From Paragonimus westermani (lineage: Eukaryota > Platyhelminthes > Trematoda > Plagiorchiida > Troglotrematidae), in assembly GCA_008508345.1 (NCBI GenBank), contig QNGE01000738.1, positions 132,586-196,585 on the forward strand: a stretch of DNA of 64,000 bases. Reading direction: 5' to 3'. Positions 39,791 through 52,000 of the stretch are shown in pieces (position 1 is the first letter of the stretch; each line of letters starts with the position of its first letter). Below the pieces are notes generated by a model. It searched no databases. It worked only from the letters and a program-made list of their open reading frames with translations, and was not told the DNA's origin. Both the position numbers and the translations under genes were made by a program.

Positions 39791-41949
39791 GCATTGCCTG
39801 CTCCAACATTATTGCTGGGGGATCGTTGGGGGAGGTGAAGGGTTCGCTAGTAGCACGATTTGCCTATTCATCGTGTCGTGAACAGCAAATGAAGTGAGTT
39901 GGATTGTCCTTCACCACAGCAGATGCAATAACGTATTTGGCTTACTTTGTGATATCATAGACTTAGGTGGCTTGGGATACTGCCAGAGCGCCTAGAACCA
40001 GAGAGTAGGTTGGTTGAGGTTCTCATTGCGAGTCTTCGGCTCAGAAGCCCGTACTGCGAAATGCGGTGACACATAAACATACAAAAACTACAACGTCGAC
40101 CACAGGCTGGACAGTCATACACATATGGTGCCAGCACACTAATGTATGATCAATACTATTGCAGAGAAAAACAAATCACATGCAAAACCAGACCAGGCAA
40201 AACAGAAACAGCAAGACGAACCAGAACAAAACGCCTTTGAAAAGTTCACAAACGGCACACCATTCTTTCGTCTGGCTACCGTCCTTTTGATAGCCTGACA
40301 TGCTTAAGTTCGCTAGGTCCGAAATCCTGGTCGACGCGACTCACCGGATCAGGTGAGCGCACAAATCTGACCGCCACGCCAAGGCACTGAACACTCCGTT
40401 CCAATGCTGCTTTCCGAATTGTTGTATGCTTGCGCTAGAATTTTTGAGGTTAAACATCTCTCACCTTCTCCGAACCCATGAAAGAACTGGAAATCAACCA
40501 CCATATAATGTTCCAGCTGCAGTCCAACAGGTGTATTATTATGGTTAGGTGCAAAACGTACATAACCATGAGCACACGCGTCTCACTTGTACGAGTTGTT
40601 TATATTTAATTTCTATTTGTAGTATTTCCAGCAAAACACGTCTGAAAGGGTAGTATTTCACCGAAAGGAAGATTAGACCATCATCGGACCTCTTACGTCT
40701 GTCGTCCATTACACCATTTAAACATAAATAATGCGCGGTTCCGCCACAGATCATATGCCCATGTACCGCGAATCCCGTTTTTTGCATAGTCCCAGCCGGC
40801 GTTTGGCGACTGCTCAGTAATTTTGCTCAGACGTGTCGGAAGTGCGGTAAGCAACCTGGCAACTGGAGGACAGTCGTCCAACAGTCATTCACCTATAGCA
40901 ATATAAACAGTATAAAATATACAAAATATCTTAGAGTAAACAGGAGTTCCATATTCCTTCGCTGTCAGTTACATCCGGTGAGCAAAACGTAAAACAAAAA
41001 ACGGGATCTCCAAAATATTATCCGTGTGCTCTTCAGTTCCAAAACCCATTAACAAATGCCGTTTCCACAGTTATATTCAACTTCCATATACCGAACTGTC
41101 AGAAAATCACCTTGTAATCCGTTTCTAAATTGCGGCCCCACCATCCTAATTCACCATGATTCACAACCCCTTAAACGATCCGCTAACGCGTTCCATTGGC
41201 AATTTTGGCTTCCACATGTATTGGGCTCAAAAGTAGTCCAAGAGAGAAAACGGTCATTTTGGCGCGAATCCTGGTATTCAATATTTTCCAAAATAATGAA
41301 GGCGAACTTTCAGACAAAGTGTCCACGGTTCATCAGTTATATGTGAATGTGATCAACAGAGAACTTGGAATACACTGAACAAGTGTCAAAAGTACCAGCT
41401 TGGTAGCGAAAACATTTTCCACCACTTGCATGAGAACAACACACTCTTGGAGTTATTCCATTTTTTCAAGTCTTGTAAATAAGTTCATTGCAACCTTCGC
41501 GATTTAATACATGATTTACTAACCCAAGGGTGCTCAATTTTGAGGAGTTTTGAAGACACCGTTGAAATGGAACTATAAGGCTATACGGTTTTTAGCATAG
41601 CGTTCTAATCAGAATATCAACCTATTTGACAGCGAAACATGTGCGGCAGCGTTCCCAACTTCTTCGTCCACACAAAGTTTACACATTTTCTCTGCCTTTG
41701 TGGGAATCCAGATGGATGTTAATCGACTGAATGTTGTCCTCAGAAATGGTTGCAAACGACATTATCATGTGACGGTTTCCACATGTGATGTGTATGGGAC
41801 GGCGTAAGAAAGGGTACCATGTCACTCTCGGTCATGGGGAACTTTCAGAAGCCAATATAGTTCACTTTACTGCGTTGTTTCTAACTCCGAAGACGCGCGG
41901 CATTTATGCAAAACACTAATCAACGCTAAACACGCATGAATCGGATCCT
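39791..41949. other. Unrecognised; 5' side of the RTE copy
   Basis: The minus frame 40137-39955 starts MLAPYVYDCPACGRRCSFC, with paired cysteines and a histidine. It lies directly upstream of the RTE endonuclease and could be its 5' region. Nothing else is recognised. Confidence 0.35.
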
Positions 41950-42800
41950 TCTTCTCCCCTCCGATCTCCGCCAGAGCTCCTCAAGGATCCGTCCTTGGCC
42001 CACTGTTGTTTCTGATATATATATGTATATATATATCAATGAACTTTCATAGCTTACTTCTAGCAAAGCGCTCTCTTATGCAAATGATTTGAAAATCTGG
42101 AACGTCTTTGATACCAGTGAACTAACATATTAAGTGCTCGTCAGATGACTGCAGTCTACTTCTGAACGACATCAACTGTATTTGTGGCATGTATGTCGCT
42201 CGGGGAGGCTCCGGGAATCCATTCGTGTTACAACATGCACAAAGTGTAACATATGTTGCTGAAGTTGACCATAAAATGGACCTAGCGATTTGGTTGTCGT
42301 CTAACTTATCTTTTCTTATCACCACCTATATAGCCTCCAAAAAGATACTTGAGACTCTTTGGACGGTAAGAAAGAGCCTTCCACCATATAAACAGGTATG
42401 CCTCTGAAACGCTGTACTGGGTCTATATAAGACCACTACCAGCGTATGCTGATCAAATCGCACACCGGTTTGAAGACGGACATAAGTGCCATTTAACGTG
42501 TTCACCGAGTAGCCAGAGAAATGATCACCGGCTTGCGGTATATCCCCTGAGAGTCTCCTTTCGAAATCCTTGATTTTCACCCATTTGAGTTTAGGTGACT
42601 TCGGAGTGATTTAATTCATACCCTGTTTCTTTAGCGCGAGACTCGTGCAGCGAACTGATAACAATCGAAGAAATCACGACAAGAAACTCTACAAGTTTTG
42701 TCTCCAGACCTGCCTCAGGCAACAGTTCCACCTTTAAAGTGTCATTCATTTGAAAAAACTTTGTAGAGTTCAGACGGGCTATGGCCGGTCAATTATGAAC
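41950..42800 (+). mobile_element. CR1-like LINE, RT catalytic region and C-terminal part, decayed
   Basis: Near 41980 the frame reads APQGSVLGPLLFLIYI, a strong RT motif-B match, which then runs into an AT dinucleotide array at 42015-42036 before NELS. YANDLKIW follows with YAND at 42077-42088 (normally YADD). At about 42420-42570 YIRPLPAYADQIAHRFED and LAVYPLRVSF align with the post-RT RPHLEY--Q-W and L-PL-YRR boxes, and near 42680 DKKLYKFCLQT aligns with RGH--KL-K. Frameshifts separate the pieces. Confidence 0.75.
42015..42036. repeat. AT dinucleotide microsatellite inside the LINE RT
   Basis: Eleven near-perfect AT units (one AT replaced by GT). They fall exactly on the codons for the RT box L-I-Y-I-N-D. 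Confidence 0.9.
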
Positions 42801-43970
42801 AACGTTACGAAGAGACGAGAATTATATTGTCGACACGTAAAATCGACGAGAGCGAGCGAAGAGCGAGATGAAACGTTAGTACAGCAAAGCGTCAAGCGAG
42901 TAGGCACCGGAGCAGAAACTTTTGAGTGCGCGGGTGGCCTGCCGGTAACCATACTCGTTCAACCAAACGTTTAAGCGCTTACAAAATGTGGGGAGGAGAA
43001 AGAGTACCAATGCTAACTGTAACTTTAACGCAGTTAGCCTTACATTAGAAGTCGTTAGCTGCTCTTCTAGGGGCCGTTTGAAATGGTATAGATGCCCACC
43101 TACCTAGGAAATTGTTCGATTAGCATTTCACTCTGTTCTGTTGGACTCGTATTTCACTGTGCTATCGGTACTGTTTGTGACCCTCAGAAGCAACCTTACA
43201 CCCGGTTTTCAGTGGCTACCTTTCAGGTCTGAATGGATCCAGGTGTCCTGAAACTCCAACCTGGAAGCCCGTGAACTAATCGCTAAAATTACTAATGGCT
43301 CATCAGATAGACGTCACAAATACGTACTGGCTGGTTCTGGAATTATCACAATTATAACAAAAAACGACAAGTCGTGAGAAGCTCCCCCCCAAGTGTTCTA
43401 TTCACGGACATTTCACCGAACCGGCGAACTATGCTGTTATTTTTGGTAACCGGAGCTGTATTGACATCTGAGACAAAAGCCTTCAAATCCTTGATCTTTC
43501 CTTTTTACGACAATTCAGTCGACTGTCTATCCTGACTGACGTTGAAACAGCCCTTACCAGGGCGGACGTAGACTAATTTGGACTCTCCGTTAAAGTCAAA
43601 AGCACAGATTAACGTTATTCCCCTACTAGTTTGAGAGGTCTATGTTAAAACTACATTATCTGACAGACCTTATCATTGCGGAACCCACTAACAGATCTCA
43701 TCTATTATTGGAAGTCCCCCAATTAGTACATGTTCTAGGTTCTTACAAGTCGTCAGTGTGTACGACGCAGTATTGTCAATTATGTCGGATCTCCAACACA
43801 CCCCTTGAACAGCTAATTAATGCACAGCATGACTACCCGACCATATTTAATCAGCTTATTTACAGGTGTGGCTAACCAGTTTATCAAAAAGTTGCAATGG
43901 TCGTCTACTTTTTGTTATTATGAACCAACACTATGAATGTCATAGCAACCGACACCAATCAACATTCGAC
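42801..43970. other. Upstream region of SPAG6, no clear promoter
   Basis: No TATA box, initiator or spliced-leader acceptor could be singled out. The frame at 43642-43875 has no recognisable homology and ends about 95 bp before the SPAG6 start. Confidence 0.4.
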
Positions 43971-45681
43971 ATGAGTCAGAGGAAAATACTACAAGGTAAA
44001 TTGCAATAAACACTAAGCATGTTCCAGATTTTGAACAATACCAAAAGGCTAGAATTCATTTTGTGCAAACGGTCGCTGATCTATCAACCCAGAAGCAAAA
44101 TATTGACACGTTACAGAGTGCGGGTGTTATGTCACTTCTGAGACCCCTACTTTTGGACACAGTCCCTACAATTCAACAGACAGCTGCCTTGGCTTTGGGA
44201 AGGCTGGCTAATTATAAACAAGACCTAGCAGAAGCAATTGTGAAAGAGGATATTCTGCCTCAGCTAGTATATTCGCTTGCTGAGCAAAACGTAGGTTGAT
44301 TCTGTATGTCTTACACTTGTCTTAGAGGTTTTATAAGAGAGCTGCAGCGTTTGTTTTACGTGCTGTGGCAAAACATTCTCCGGAACTGGCCCAAAAAGTG
44401 GTCGACTCCGGAGCTTTGGATGCTTTGGTTATCGGCTTGGAAGAGTTTGATCCAAATGTGAAGGAAGGATCTGCATGTGCACTTGGGCACATCGCAAGAC
44501 ATTCAGCTGATTTATCACAAATAGTTGTGGATGCTGGAGCAATTCCACTGTTAGTTTTGTGTGTCCAGGAACCAGAAATAAGTCTGAAACGTGTGGCGGC
44601 GAGTGCACTGGCTGATATCGCAAAGCATTCTAGTGAGCTTGCCCAATCCGTCGTGGATGCTGGTGCTATAGCGCACCTTGCGCAGCTGGTACTGAATTCG
44701 GATGCTTCTCTGAAGGTAACAAAATGTCCTCTTACTTTATTATGCGATAAATAAGAGGCAGGTTTTTGCAGCCCTGTCTACTATTGCTAAACATTCTGTT
44801 GATTTGGCCGAATTAGTTGTCGAAGCGGAAATTTTCCCAACTATCTTAGTTTGTCTCAAGGATCATGATGAAATAGTAACGAAAAACTGTGCAACGCTCA
44901 TACGGGATGTTGTGAAACATACGCCAGAATTGAGTCAACTGGTTATCAATTCTGGTGGAGTTGCAGCTATAGTTGATTACATTGGGAACTCGAGAGGATA
45001 TATTTGTCTGCCTGGCATAATGGCACTTGGATATATTGCTGCACATTCAGAAACGTTAGCAATGGCTGTTATAGTGTCGGAGGTATGTTCTTGGGAAAAG
45101 CTGACCTATGCAACCAATTAGGGAGTTTCTCAACTTAAGTGTGCTCTCTCGCGCGAAACAAACGAAGATATTCAGGCTGCATGTGCGTGGTCTCTTGGTC
45201 AAATAGGAAGACACACGCCCGAACATGCCAAAGCGGTCGCCCAGTCAGATGTTTTGCCCCAACTGCTAGATTGTTATATGAGACCCAATGCAACTGAAGA
45301 GCTAAGAAATAAGGTGAGTCGATCACATTGTTGAATCACGCACAATTACAGTCAAAGAAAGCTCTGAAGCAAGTCATACAGAAATGCGTACACTTAGAGG
45401 CACTACAACCGCTGCTTACGCATGCTCCCAGCAATATTCTCAAGTACACTGTTGCACAATTTAGCAAGGTTCTACCTCATGACGCAAACTCACGCCGCTT
45501 GTTTGTAACCTCCGGAGGACTGAAAAAAATTCAAGAACTCAAAGATGAGAGTCAAGGTCAATTGATGGAATATATAACTGCAATAAATAATTGTTACCCA
45601 GAAGAGGTTGTCAGATACTATTCTCCTGGATATGTGGAAACACTGATGGAGCGAATTACTACTTACCAGATTCCTATTTAG
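43971..45681 (+). CDS. SPAG6: Sperm-associated antigen 6 (PF16), axonemal central-apparatus armadillo-repeat protein; complete, six exons
   Basis: Exons 43971-43995, 44028-44290, 44326-44715, 44756-45082, 45122-45313 and 45352-45681 join in frame into 508 residues ending in TAG; known SPAG6 proteins are about 509 residues. Every intron is GT-AG and only 32, 35, 40, 39 and 38 bp long. The start is the ATG giving MSQRKILQ, which matches the family N-terminus (MSQRQVLQ-FEQYQKAR). The protein is a chain of armadillo repeats: recognisable stretches are PTIQQTAALALGRLANY, RAAAFVLRAVAKHS, QEPEISLKRVAASALADIAK, VVEAEIFP, HTPELSQLVINSGGVAA, GQIGRHTPEHAKAVA and FSKVLPHDANSRRLFVTSGG, ending in NCYPEEVVRYYSPGY. 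The family stabilises the C1 microtubule of the 9+2 axoneme and is needed for flagellar beating; in flatworms it would act in sperm, flame cells and ciliated larvae (inference). No frameshift or stop interrupts it, so it is probably functional. Confidence 0.97.
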
Positions 45682-47179
45682 TGCTTACAGAATAACCACG
45701 AACACGGATTCACACCGCTTTTTCACTTTTAAATTCGCGTCTGTAATTAAAACCCATCCTATTTCGAAATAAGTGATATTTAATTTATTAGCCACTCCAA
45801 ACGCTCTATCGAACACTTTATCGTACTTTTGTAAAAGTTTACTTTGTCTACACAGAAACATCTGACAATATTCTCGAGCTCATGTTTTATCTGAATTCGT
45901 TCAAGATCAATTTCCACATGGTTGGCTATGTACCCTCCTCAAAAAAAACTGTAACATCATTGCGGTTAGTTCCAGAGCAGCACAGAATGAGGCATGAACA
46001 ATTCATATAGCGAACAGTATAAAAAAACACCCCCAACCTGTCAGTCAACCAGGATTACACTGATTAATAGATGAGAGTCAAACAAAGGCAGTTTAGACCA
46101 ATAAACATATTGTTTAAGTGTGAAAGTTGCATAGGTGGAAAGTTTCAAACAGTTTGATGTAGTATAATAAGTATTAATCCAAGGTTAGTAATTGTTCAAA
46201 GATGCACAAGTAAACCCGTTGTAATTCAGGCCAGCTACATATGTCACCGGAAAAACCTGACCTATTTAATACCACGTAAATGTAAAACAGCCTAACACTT
46301 TCCTCAAGCCAGAGTCCAGAAAAAGCTCATTGGTCCCGAGAAGCTAAACAAACAAGGCCCAAAACCGCCAAGAAAGAGACACAGTTTATACATATAAGTG
46401 CAATATACACCTGCTGTATCTGTCCCAAAACGCACGCATGTGTGTGTAATTGGCTTACGAAAAGACAACGCAACATGAATGCATCACGCATCGTTGTAGT
46501 AAAAATCTAAACAGTAATTACAGGCGACACTGAGGGCAACAAAATGGAAATTCATATAGCACAGTGGTTATCCAGAAGATACTAAACAGAATTTATCTCC
46601 GCCAGTAAAAGCCAAATAACATGATGTAAAATTAGGACATAAGCAGCCAAGAATGTAGTATTCGAAACTTTTCAACTCAGCCTTTCCTCACACGTTTGGC
46701 ATACGACTTTCATCGGCCTGTATTGAAGTTTACTCAAAAGTGATAGTATATCTGGATGTAGTTTCAAACCAGAGCAGCTAATCAAAGGTTAGAATGGACT
46801 ACGGAAGCGTCATTCATGAGGATTCGTTTACGCTAAATTGTCCACTTTAGGTACCATCATTAGCCTCTTCAATTAGAACCATCATTTTCGTGGTTATCCG
46901 GCGATTCACATATAAAAAATATGATCTAAAAACATATGTTGTTAATATTCAATTAGCGCTTGATCTCTGACAAGTGAAGCGTTTGAATTTTATGGTCCCA
47001 ACCGTTTATGGCGTAAATGTTTGCATGCCTGTCTCACGAGCAACGTCTACAGCCACTTCCTCCAGCTGGTTTCACGAAACCGGTAGATGCGTGGATCACG
47101 GTCCGCTTGCCTTCTTTAAAGTGGTAAAAAAAGAGTGTTATCCACATACTCCACATAAGCCAGGCTAGTACCGAGAAAT
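45682..47179. other. SPAG6 3' flank, AT-rich, no genes seen
   Basis: It holds the candidate SPAG6 poly(A) signals at 45746 and 46100. Almost no open frames exist in the first 1.2 kb. Confidence 0.5.
45746..45751 (+). promoter_or_regulatory. Possible SPAG6 polyadenylation signal ATTAAA
   Basis: An ATTAAA hexamer lies about 65 bp after the SPAG6 stop. A canonical AATAAA follows at 46100-46105, about 420 bp after the stop, and is an alternative. Neither can be chosen without transcript data. Confidence 0.35.
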
Positions 47180-47860
47180 CCTCAGAGAGAGTATTTTATT
47201 CCCCGAAATGCATCTTTCAGAACGTCATCCATCACAGAGTTGAACGAGAAGGAGGTTAATTAGGAATCCTTGACGGACAGTATTTAAAATGATTAACATC
47301 ACAAACAAGTTCCAATAATCTCGCGTCACCTGAACAGTGATCATACAACGACCCCAGCTCGCCCACATTTCGTTGAGCCTTCTATGAGAAGATTCCAGAG
47401 AACGGTACGAGCAACGGAATCAGAGGCAAACTTCAAGAGTTCACTGGCTGTTGGCTGTCTACGACAGTGTCAATGCCCCAAGACTTGCTGTTGGGTAAAC
47501 ACAGTGAGTGCACCCCCGATCTGAGCAGAATCTTGCTTGGTCTTTAGGTGGCTAACTTGCCATCAGAGTGGGGTGCTGAAGCAGAAGTAAACTGATGAGC
47601 GATCTGAAAGCGACTTGAATAAGATTGATGTGTCTGTACCCAGAAGTTAGGCTTCCGATTACCCTTCTGAAAACGCCAGTCATCACTGGTCAGCACCAAC
47701 CATGGAGTGTTTGCCCAGTTTACCGAATCGTCTGGGAAAACTGTCGGCTGCGATAACGGCTTTCAACCATTAGCTTTGGGGAGATCATCTCCAATCAGAG
47801 CCTCGTTACACTACAGTTGATTAAGTTCCAGAGAGACTTTCGATGACAGACCGTATCCAA
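47180..47860 (-). mobile_element. RTE-type LINE reverse-transcriptase fragment (copy D)
   Basis: Minus strand, in order with frameshifts: ARFCSDRGCTHCV near 47535 (normally AGFR-GRGCTDQI), FASDSVARTVLWNLLIEG near 47425-47370 (GAFDSVDR-VLWNLL), SLYDHCSGDARLLEL near 47345, VRQGF near 47275 and FNSVMDDVLKDAFRG near 47250-47205. The order matches the RT domain of SR2-like RTE elements. No endonuclease or tail is evident. Confidence 0.7.
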
Positions 47861-48460
47861 TCTATTGCCCCATTCGGGTCCTGTCGACATCATCCTGTTG
47901 GGGCCAGACGAACTGTTCATCGATGTTCGATCAATTTATTAAGTCAGAGCAAATGGATGATGATTAGCAAATTACTTTTCCATATGTGATCATACAAATC
48001 CAAACGAATGACCAGAAAGGTCACGAATTAGGAAGAGGTTCTACCAGACAAACTATAACGATTCACCTAATTTGACTGAGAGACGCTCACGGCCGTTGTG
48101 CACGCTTTCACTCAGTATGCGTTCATGCTCTCGAGGGTCAGCTTGTCAGTGTTACAAACATAACATGGCCTGAGAAGTTTATTCGACTATCCCAGCGATC
48201 TTAAGTGTTAAACCAACAACATAATGAGCTACCACGTCTTCCCACCAAGAACTTCGGTGAGCAGTCACAGTAATTCGGTGCTGTCCGCTAAATGGTGTCA
48301 GCGTCATATTCATTTCAATTAAATTAGAATAAAGAATAAGCTCTATACATCTTGGAATGTGATGTTCACTTTTCTACATGTTCATACTAATAGAAAATAA
48401 ATCAAAACACCACAAAATTATCGGACAATGCGGCGGACAGTCATAAACAGTAATAACAAG

Positions 48461-48673
48461 TCAATATTTTAGTTTCGCAGTGATTTCGAGAGAAATCAGA
48501 CGGCAGTCGAGTATGTAGAGAACACAAACTAACATAAAAATAAACGCTAGCATGCGGATCCAGTCGATGACGTGAAGGTAAACGGAAAGATTCAAATAAC
48601 TTCTGAACACTAGGACGAAAAAAGAAGTGCCACCAGGAAATCCCGCTACAACTTGATAAATACCTCCTAACAT
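48461..48673 (-). CDS. Possible small membrane protein or exon, unrecognised
   Basis: A 70-codon frame from ATG to TGA that starts MLGGIYQVVAGFPGG and contains two hydrophobic stretches (around SFFVLVFRSYL and MLAFIFMLVCVLYILD), with charged residues between and after them. An acceptor-like CATGTTAG precedes the second glycine codon, so it could instead be a last exon. It lies about 400 bp downstream of the RGP1 stop on the same strand. I do not recognise the family. The overlapping frame on the same strand looks like a shadow. It may also be a chance reading frame. Confidence 0.3.
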   Translation of the reverse strand: MLGGIYQVVAGFPGGTSFFVLVFRSYLNLSVYLHVIDWIRMLAFIFMLVCVLYILDCRLISLEITAKLKY

Positions 48674-49073
48674 GCAGCAAGTTTTAGCTACAAACGTGTA
48701 GATGAATTATGACAAAACCGCTGGCCACCAGCATACTGTTGACTCGACTTGATCCAGCAGTTAACGTTGCACATCAAAATAAGCTTGTCTAGAAGGTATA
48801 AAATTGGCGGCAAAACATGGTGCATCTACAAAAAAACGGAGTACTCGTGGTAACACGTTCCAAAAATACGGCCGAGCGGGAAAATACATGCATGAGCTGC
48901 AAGGTCCGCAACACAAAAAAAAAACAATACAAGCATTTTGTGAAAACGGTGCATTCGAAAAGTACTATCAGTGAGACTGATCACCAGACAAAACTAACTG
49001 TTTGAAATGATAAGTTGATAAAAACTGATACTCAAGTAAATGAACTAATCACAGAAAGAAGATGTTACATGAA

Positions 49074-52000
49074 TTAGCAGCCGGATTGAATGATAACCGG
49101 AGGTGGATGTACAGTCGTCGGAAAAATGGATGGGGCAATTTGAATTGGTAGGCTCCAAGCCAATTGATCAGTTTGGACGGCGTTCAGCATTGCGGAAGTA
49201 CCGTAACCTGCTTGAGTTGAGGATAAGGCATCGGTAATCAGAGAGAACTCTAAACGCAATCGCCAACATGAGTCAATGATGAGGTTGGAAGGAGGCCGAC
49301 TCATAGCACAAAATTGGGGTGTGGCGTCTGCAGGTATCGGCAAGTTAAAGGATGTCAGACGGTGATCCAAACAGGCGAGACCGATCTCCGCCCATGTACT
49401 CAATCGAACACAGTCTAAAATGAGGGGTAAAAATGTCTAACGTTTACCATCTCGAAAACATACACTAATTCGGGTCAAACCTCAAAGAAAAGGCATCAAT
49501 TAAAATGTAAGACGGTGTTTAAAAACAAAAATAACAGAAGGTGAATGGATGGGATTGGTTCAAGTGACATCAAAATAACGATAATCACTGACCCAGTCCG
49601 AATGAGATTGCTTATCGGCTAGAACATTCGGATGGGAACGCGAGAGTCACACGTTTCGACTGGAATACTCACATCTTAACCGCCAGTATGGCGCACGCCT
49701 CTGTATGAGTATCAAAAAGCTGTCAGAAAAATAGCATTAACCCAAGAAAGTGTCATCGAACAAATGCTAATATTAACGTCAGACCAATTATACATACCAA
49801 CATACGGAATAGTTTGCTTTTCGCCGTGAAGCTAAACGTCGAGTCGTATGTAAACAAAGGAATCTTTAACAGACACCTCAAAGAAACACGGACTGCGTAG
49901 TAGATGTTTAAAGAGCACTAATATACGTGAAAAAGAGGTCACCCATAATTCCTAACAGAAATACACAAGCCCCTTTGTTGTACAGACCAGGTAGGGGCAA
50001 ACAAGTTGATGGAACTTTCAATGATGGCCATAATTTTGCAGCCGTATCAACAGGAAAACACTGTATGTATATATATTCAGCCTTCAAGAACGTGCGCTCG
50101 CACTGCCAATGCGCAAATCCTACATCCCTTCGTTCACAACAGCCACGAGATTGATCGGAGGGTAATTTTGTTTGGGCCGCCATTCACTGCAAGCGATGTA
50201 GAATATCCCAAAAGAAAAACATCGAAGGTGGAGTGAAAGGGCTAAATACGATTAGAAATGTCGTGGACGAAGGCAAGCTATTGAATGTGATACGGTACTA
50301 TCTCGGACTGCGTTTCTGATCAGGGATTTAGTTAACCGCGAGGATACAAAGCAGGCCGGCGATACCTACCAACTTTAAAGTCACAAATGGTTCAAGTTGT
50401 CAAAGTTAACACCTGCCTTGACACTCCTTACTTATATCGCACTAGCACTACTTCGAACTGCAAAAGCGTCTTCTGGCTGATGGTCGGTTGTTTCCCATGT
50501 TGGACCCTTTCTTTAAAATGTTACCGTTGCGTTAATGTGGTCCTTGTAAGAAAAATACATCACCAAAGAGATCACTGCAGTTGCAAGACTAGCTGTGGAC
50601 CTGCAGTGGTTGCGACAGAAAGAAGCCAACTTCTTTACGAAATAAATGGTGCACTCCGCATGTGTCCCATACTGCTCACCATTTTGGAAATCTGCCCTAG
50701 CTGAGCAAATGTTTATCGACTGACTGTCCTTGACAGCTGCTTCTGGTGTATGATATAACGTCTCGGACGTTGCAAATAAACGTATGCGAAGTGTGCATTT
50801 GTATGATCAGCGGGAATTAGAGAATTTGGTTGACATACAGTCACATAACTAGTCAAGTGTGTCGCGCGTTAAACGCGGATGTACATCCAGTTTGAGTAGT
50901 GGCCAACAAGAGCGTAGCTAGATCACACAGCAAGACAACGGCAGAGCGTGATTTCCGTCAACTCTAACAAAAGTTACAATCCCGGTTAAAAACGGACAAA
51001 CGGCTTCGGGAAGCGACTTGAGCGTCATGTCACGATATCACCCATTGACTGCTTCGGTTTCAAACCAACTTTGTACGTCTCACAATGTCCATCACACTCG
51101 TAAAACGTTGAATCTAATTTTCCCCCAATACATACACGGTGGGTAATCAGGTAACACGTATGTCCCGAGGGTGCGCCTGTCCGTAAGAGTGTAATCAGAC
51201 TTCACACTTATCACGAAACTCAAATTAATCACCAGTATGTGTACAGTGAGGATACGAAGTAAAAGGCGTGATAGGTTTAAAGAAACCAATATGCTTATCA
51301 TCACAGGAGTTCCCGTGGACAGGCTCCACTTTTACCAATTCTACAACGAACAGCACGAGGTGACGGCTGGAAACCATATTCGCCCATCGTGTATGCAATC
51401 CAAGTTCACACTAACTGGATCGCTACAAATGTTAGTGGAATGACCTCAATTGGTTTACTGGTCTTATTAGCCTGAGGACACGAAATAGGTGTCCCATTAT
51501 GACATGACTGATAAACAATGTACCAATGTTGATGCCCCGATCAGTTTACGTAAAAAAACTTCTTCCAAGTCAGGCGCCACACATTGTGTGGTGACGGATA
51601 ACCTTACACTGAATAAAGTGCTTTGGCGTTCCCCACATTTTTCATAATCGTCAAATATTACCATGCCGATGCGTTTGACGGTCTTTTGCTAAATACTATA
51701 TATCGTTCTCCCGTATGATCATTTAAAACCACAACTATCACCATATTCCATCCAATTAAACCTCCTTTTATTTAACCACCTTACCGCGTGTGGCAAATTT
51801 TTATAACGCACACCTCCTTATCAATTAAACTCAATCAATGCCGCCCCCATTACTTTCTCGCGAACTATTATCTGCACAAAGTCCATATACATGGTGTTAA
51901 TTTTTAGTTAAGTGTCCAGCAACCCTTGTTATAAGCAAGTGTAACAGGACGGTTGTGTGGCGCCACTTCCGTTTGTGATCACGAATGCTGGGGTCACATC

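Noticed and set aside
35970..40485. Short similarity between 35970-36015 and 40430-40480 as terminal repeats of the RTE copy
   Set aside because: About 45 bp, imperfect, and RTE elements do not have terminal repeats; it could be chance or an unrelated old repeat.
41310..41345. Minus-strand CTGATGAACCG ... CTGAAAG as a hammerhead or LINE end
   Set aside because: The closing stem does not pair beyond one base and no coding remnant of a LINE lies upstream.
47585..47625. CTGATGAGCGATCTGAAAG as a further hammerhead
   Set aside because: No stem II pairs between the core boxes and no helix III follows; it lies beside decayed RTE coding sequence on the other strand.
49908..50236. Extra RGP1 exon or independent exon
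   Set aside because: Both strands are open, neither has clear flanking splice sites in the right phase, and the RGP1 alignment is continuous without it.
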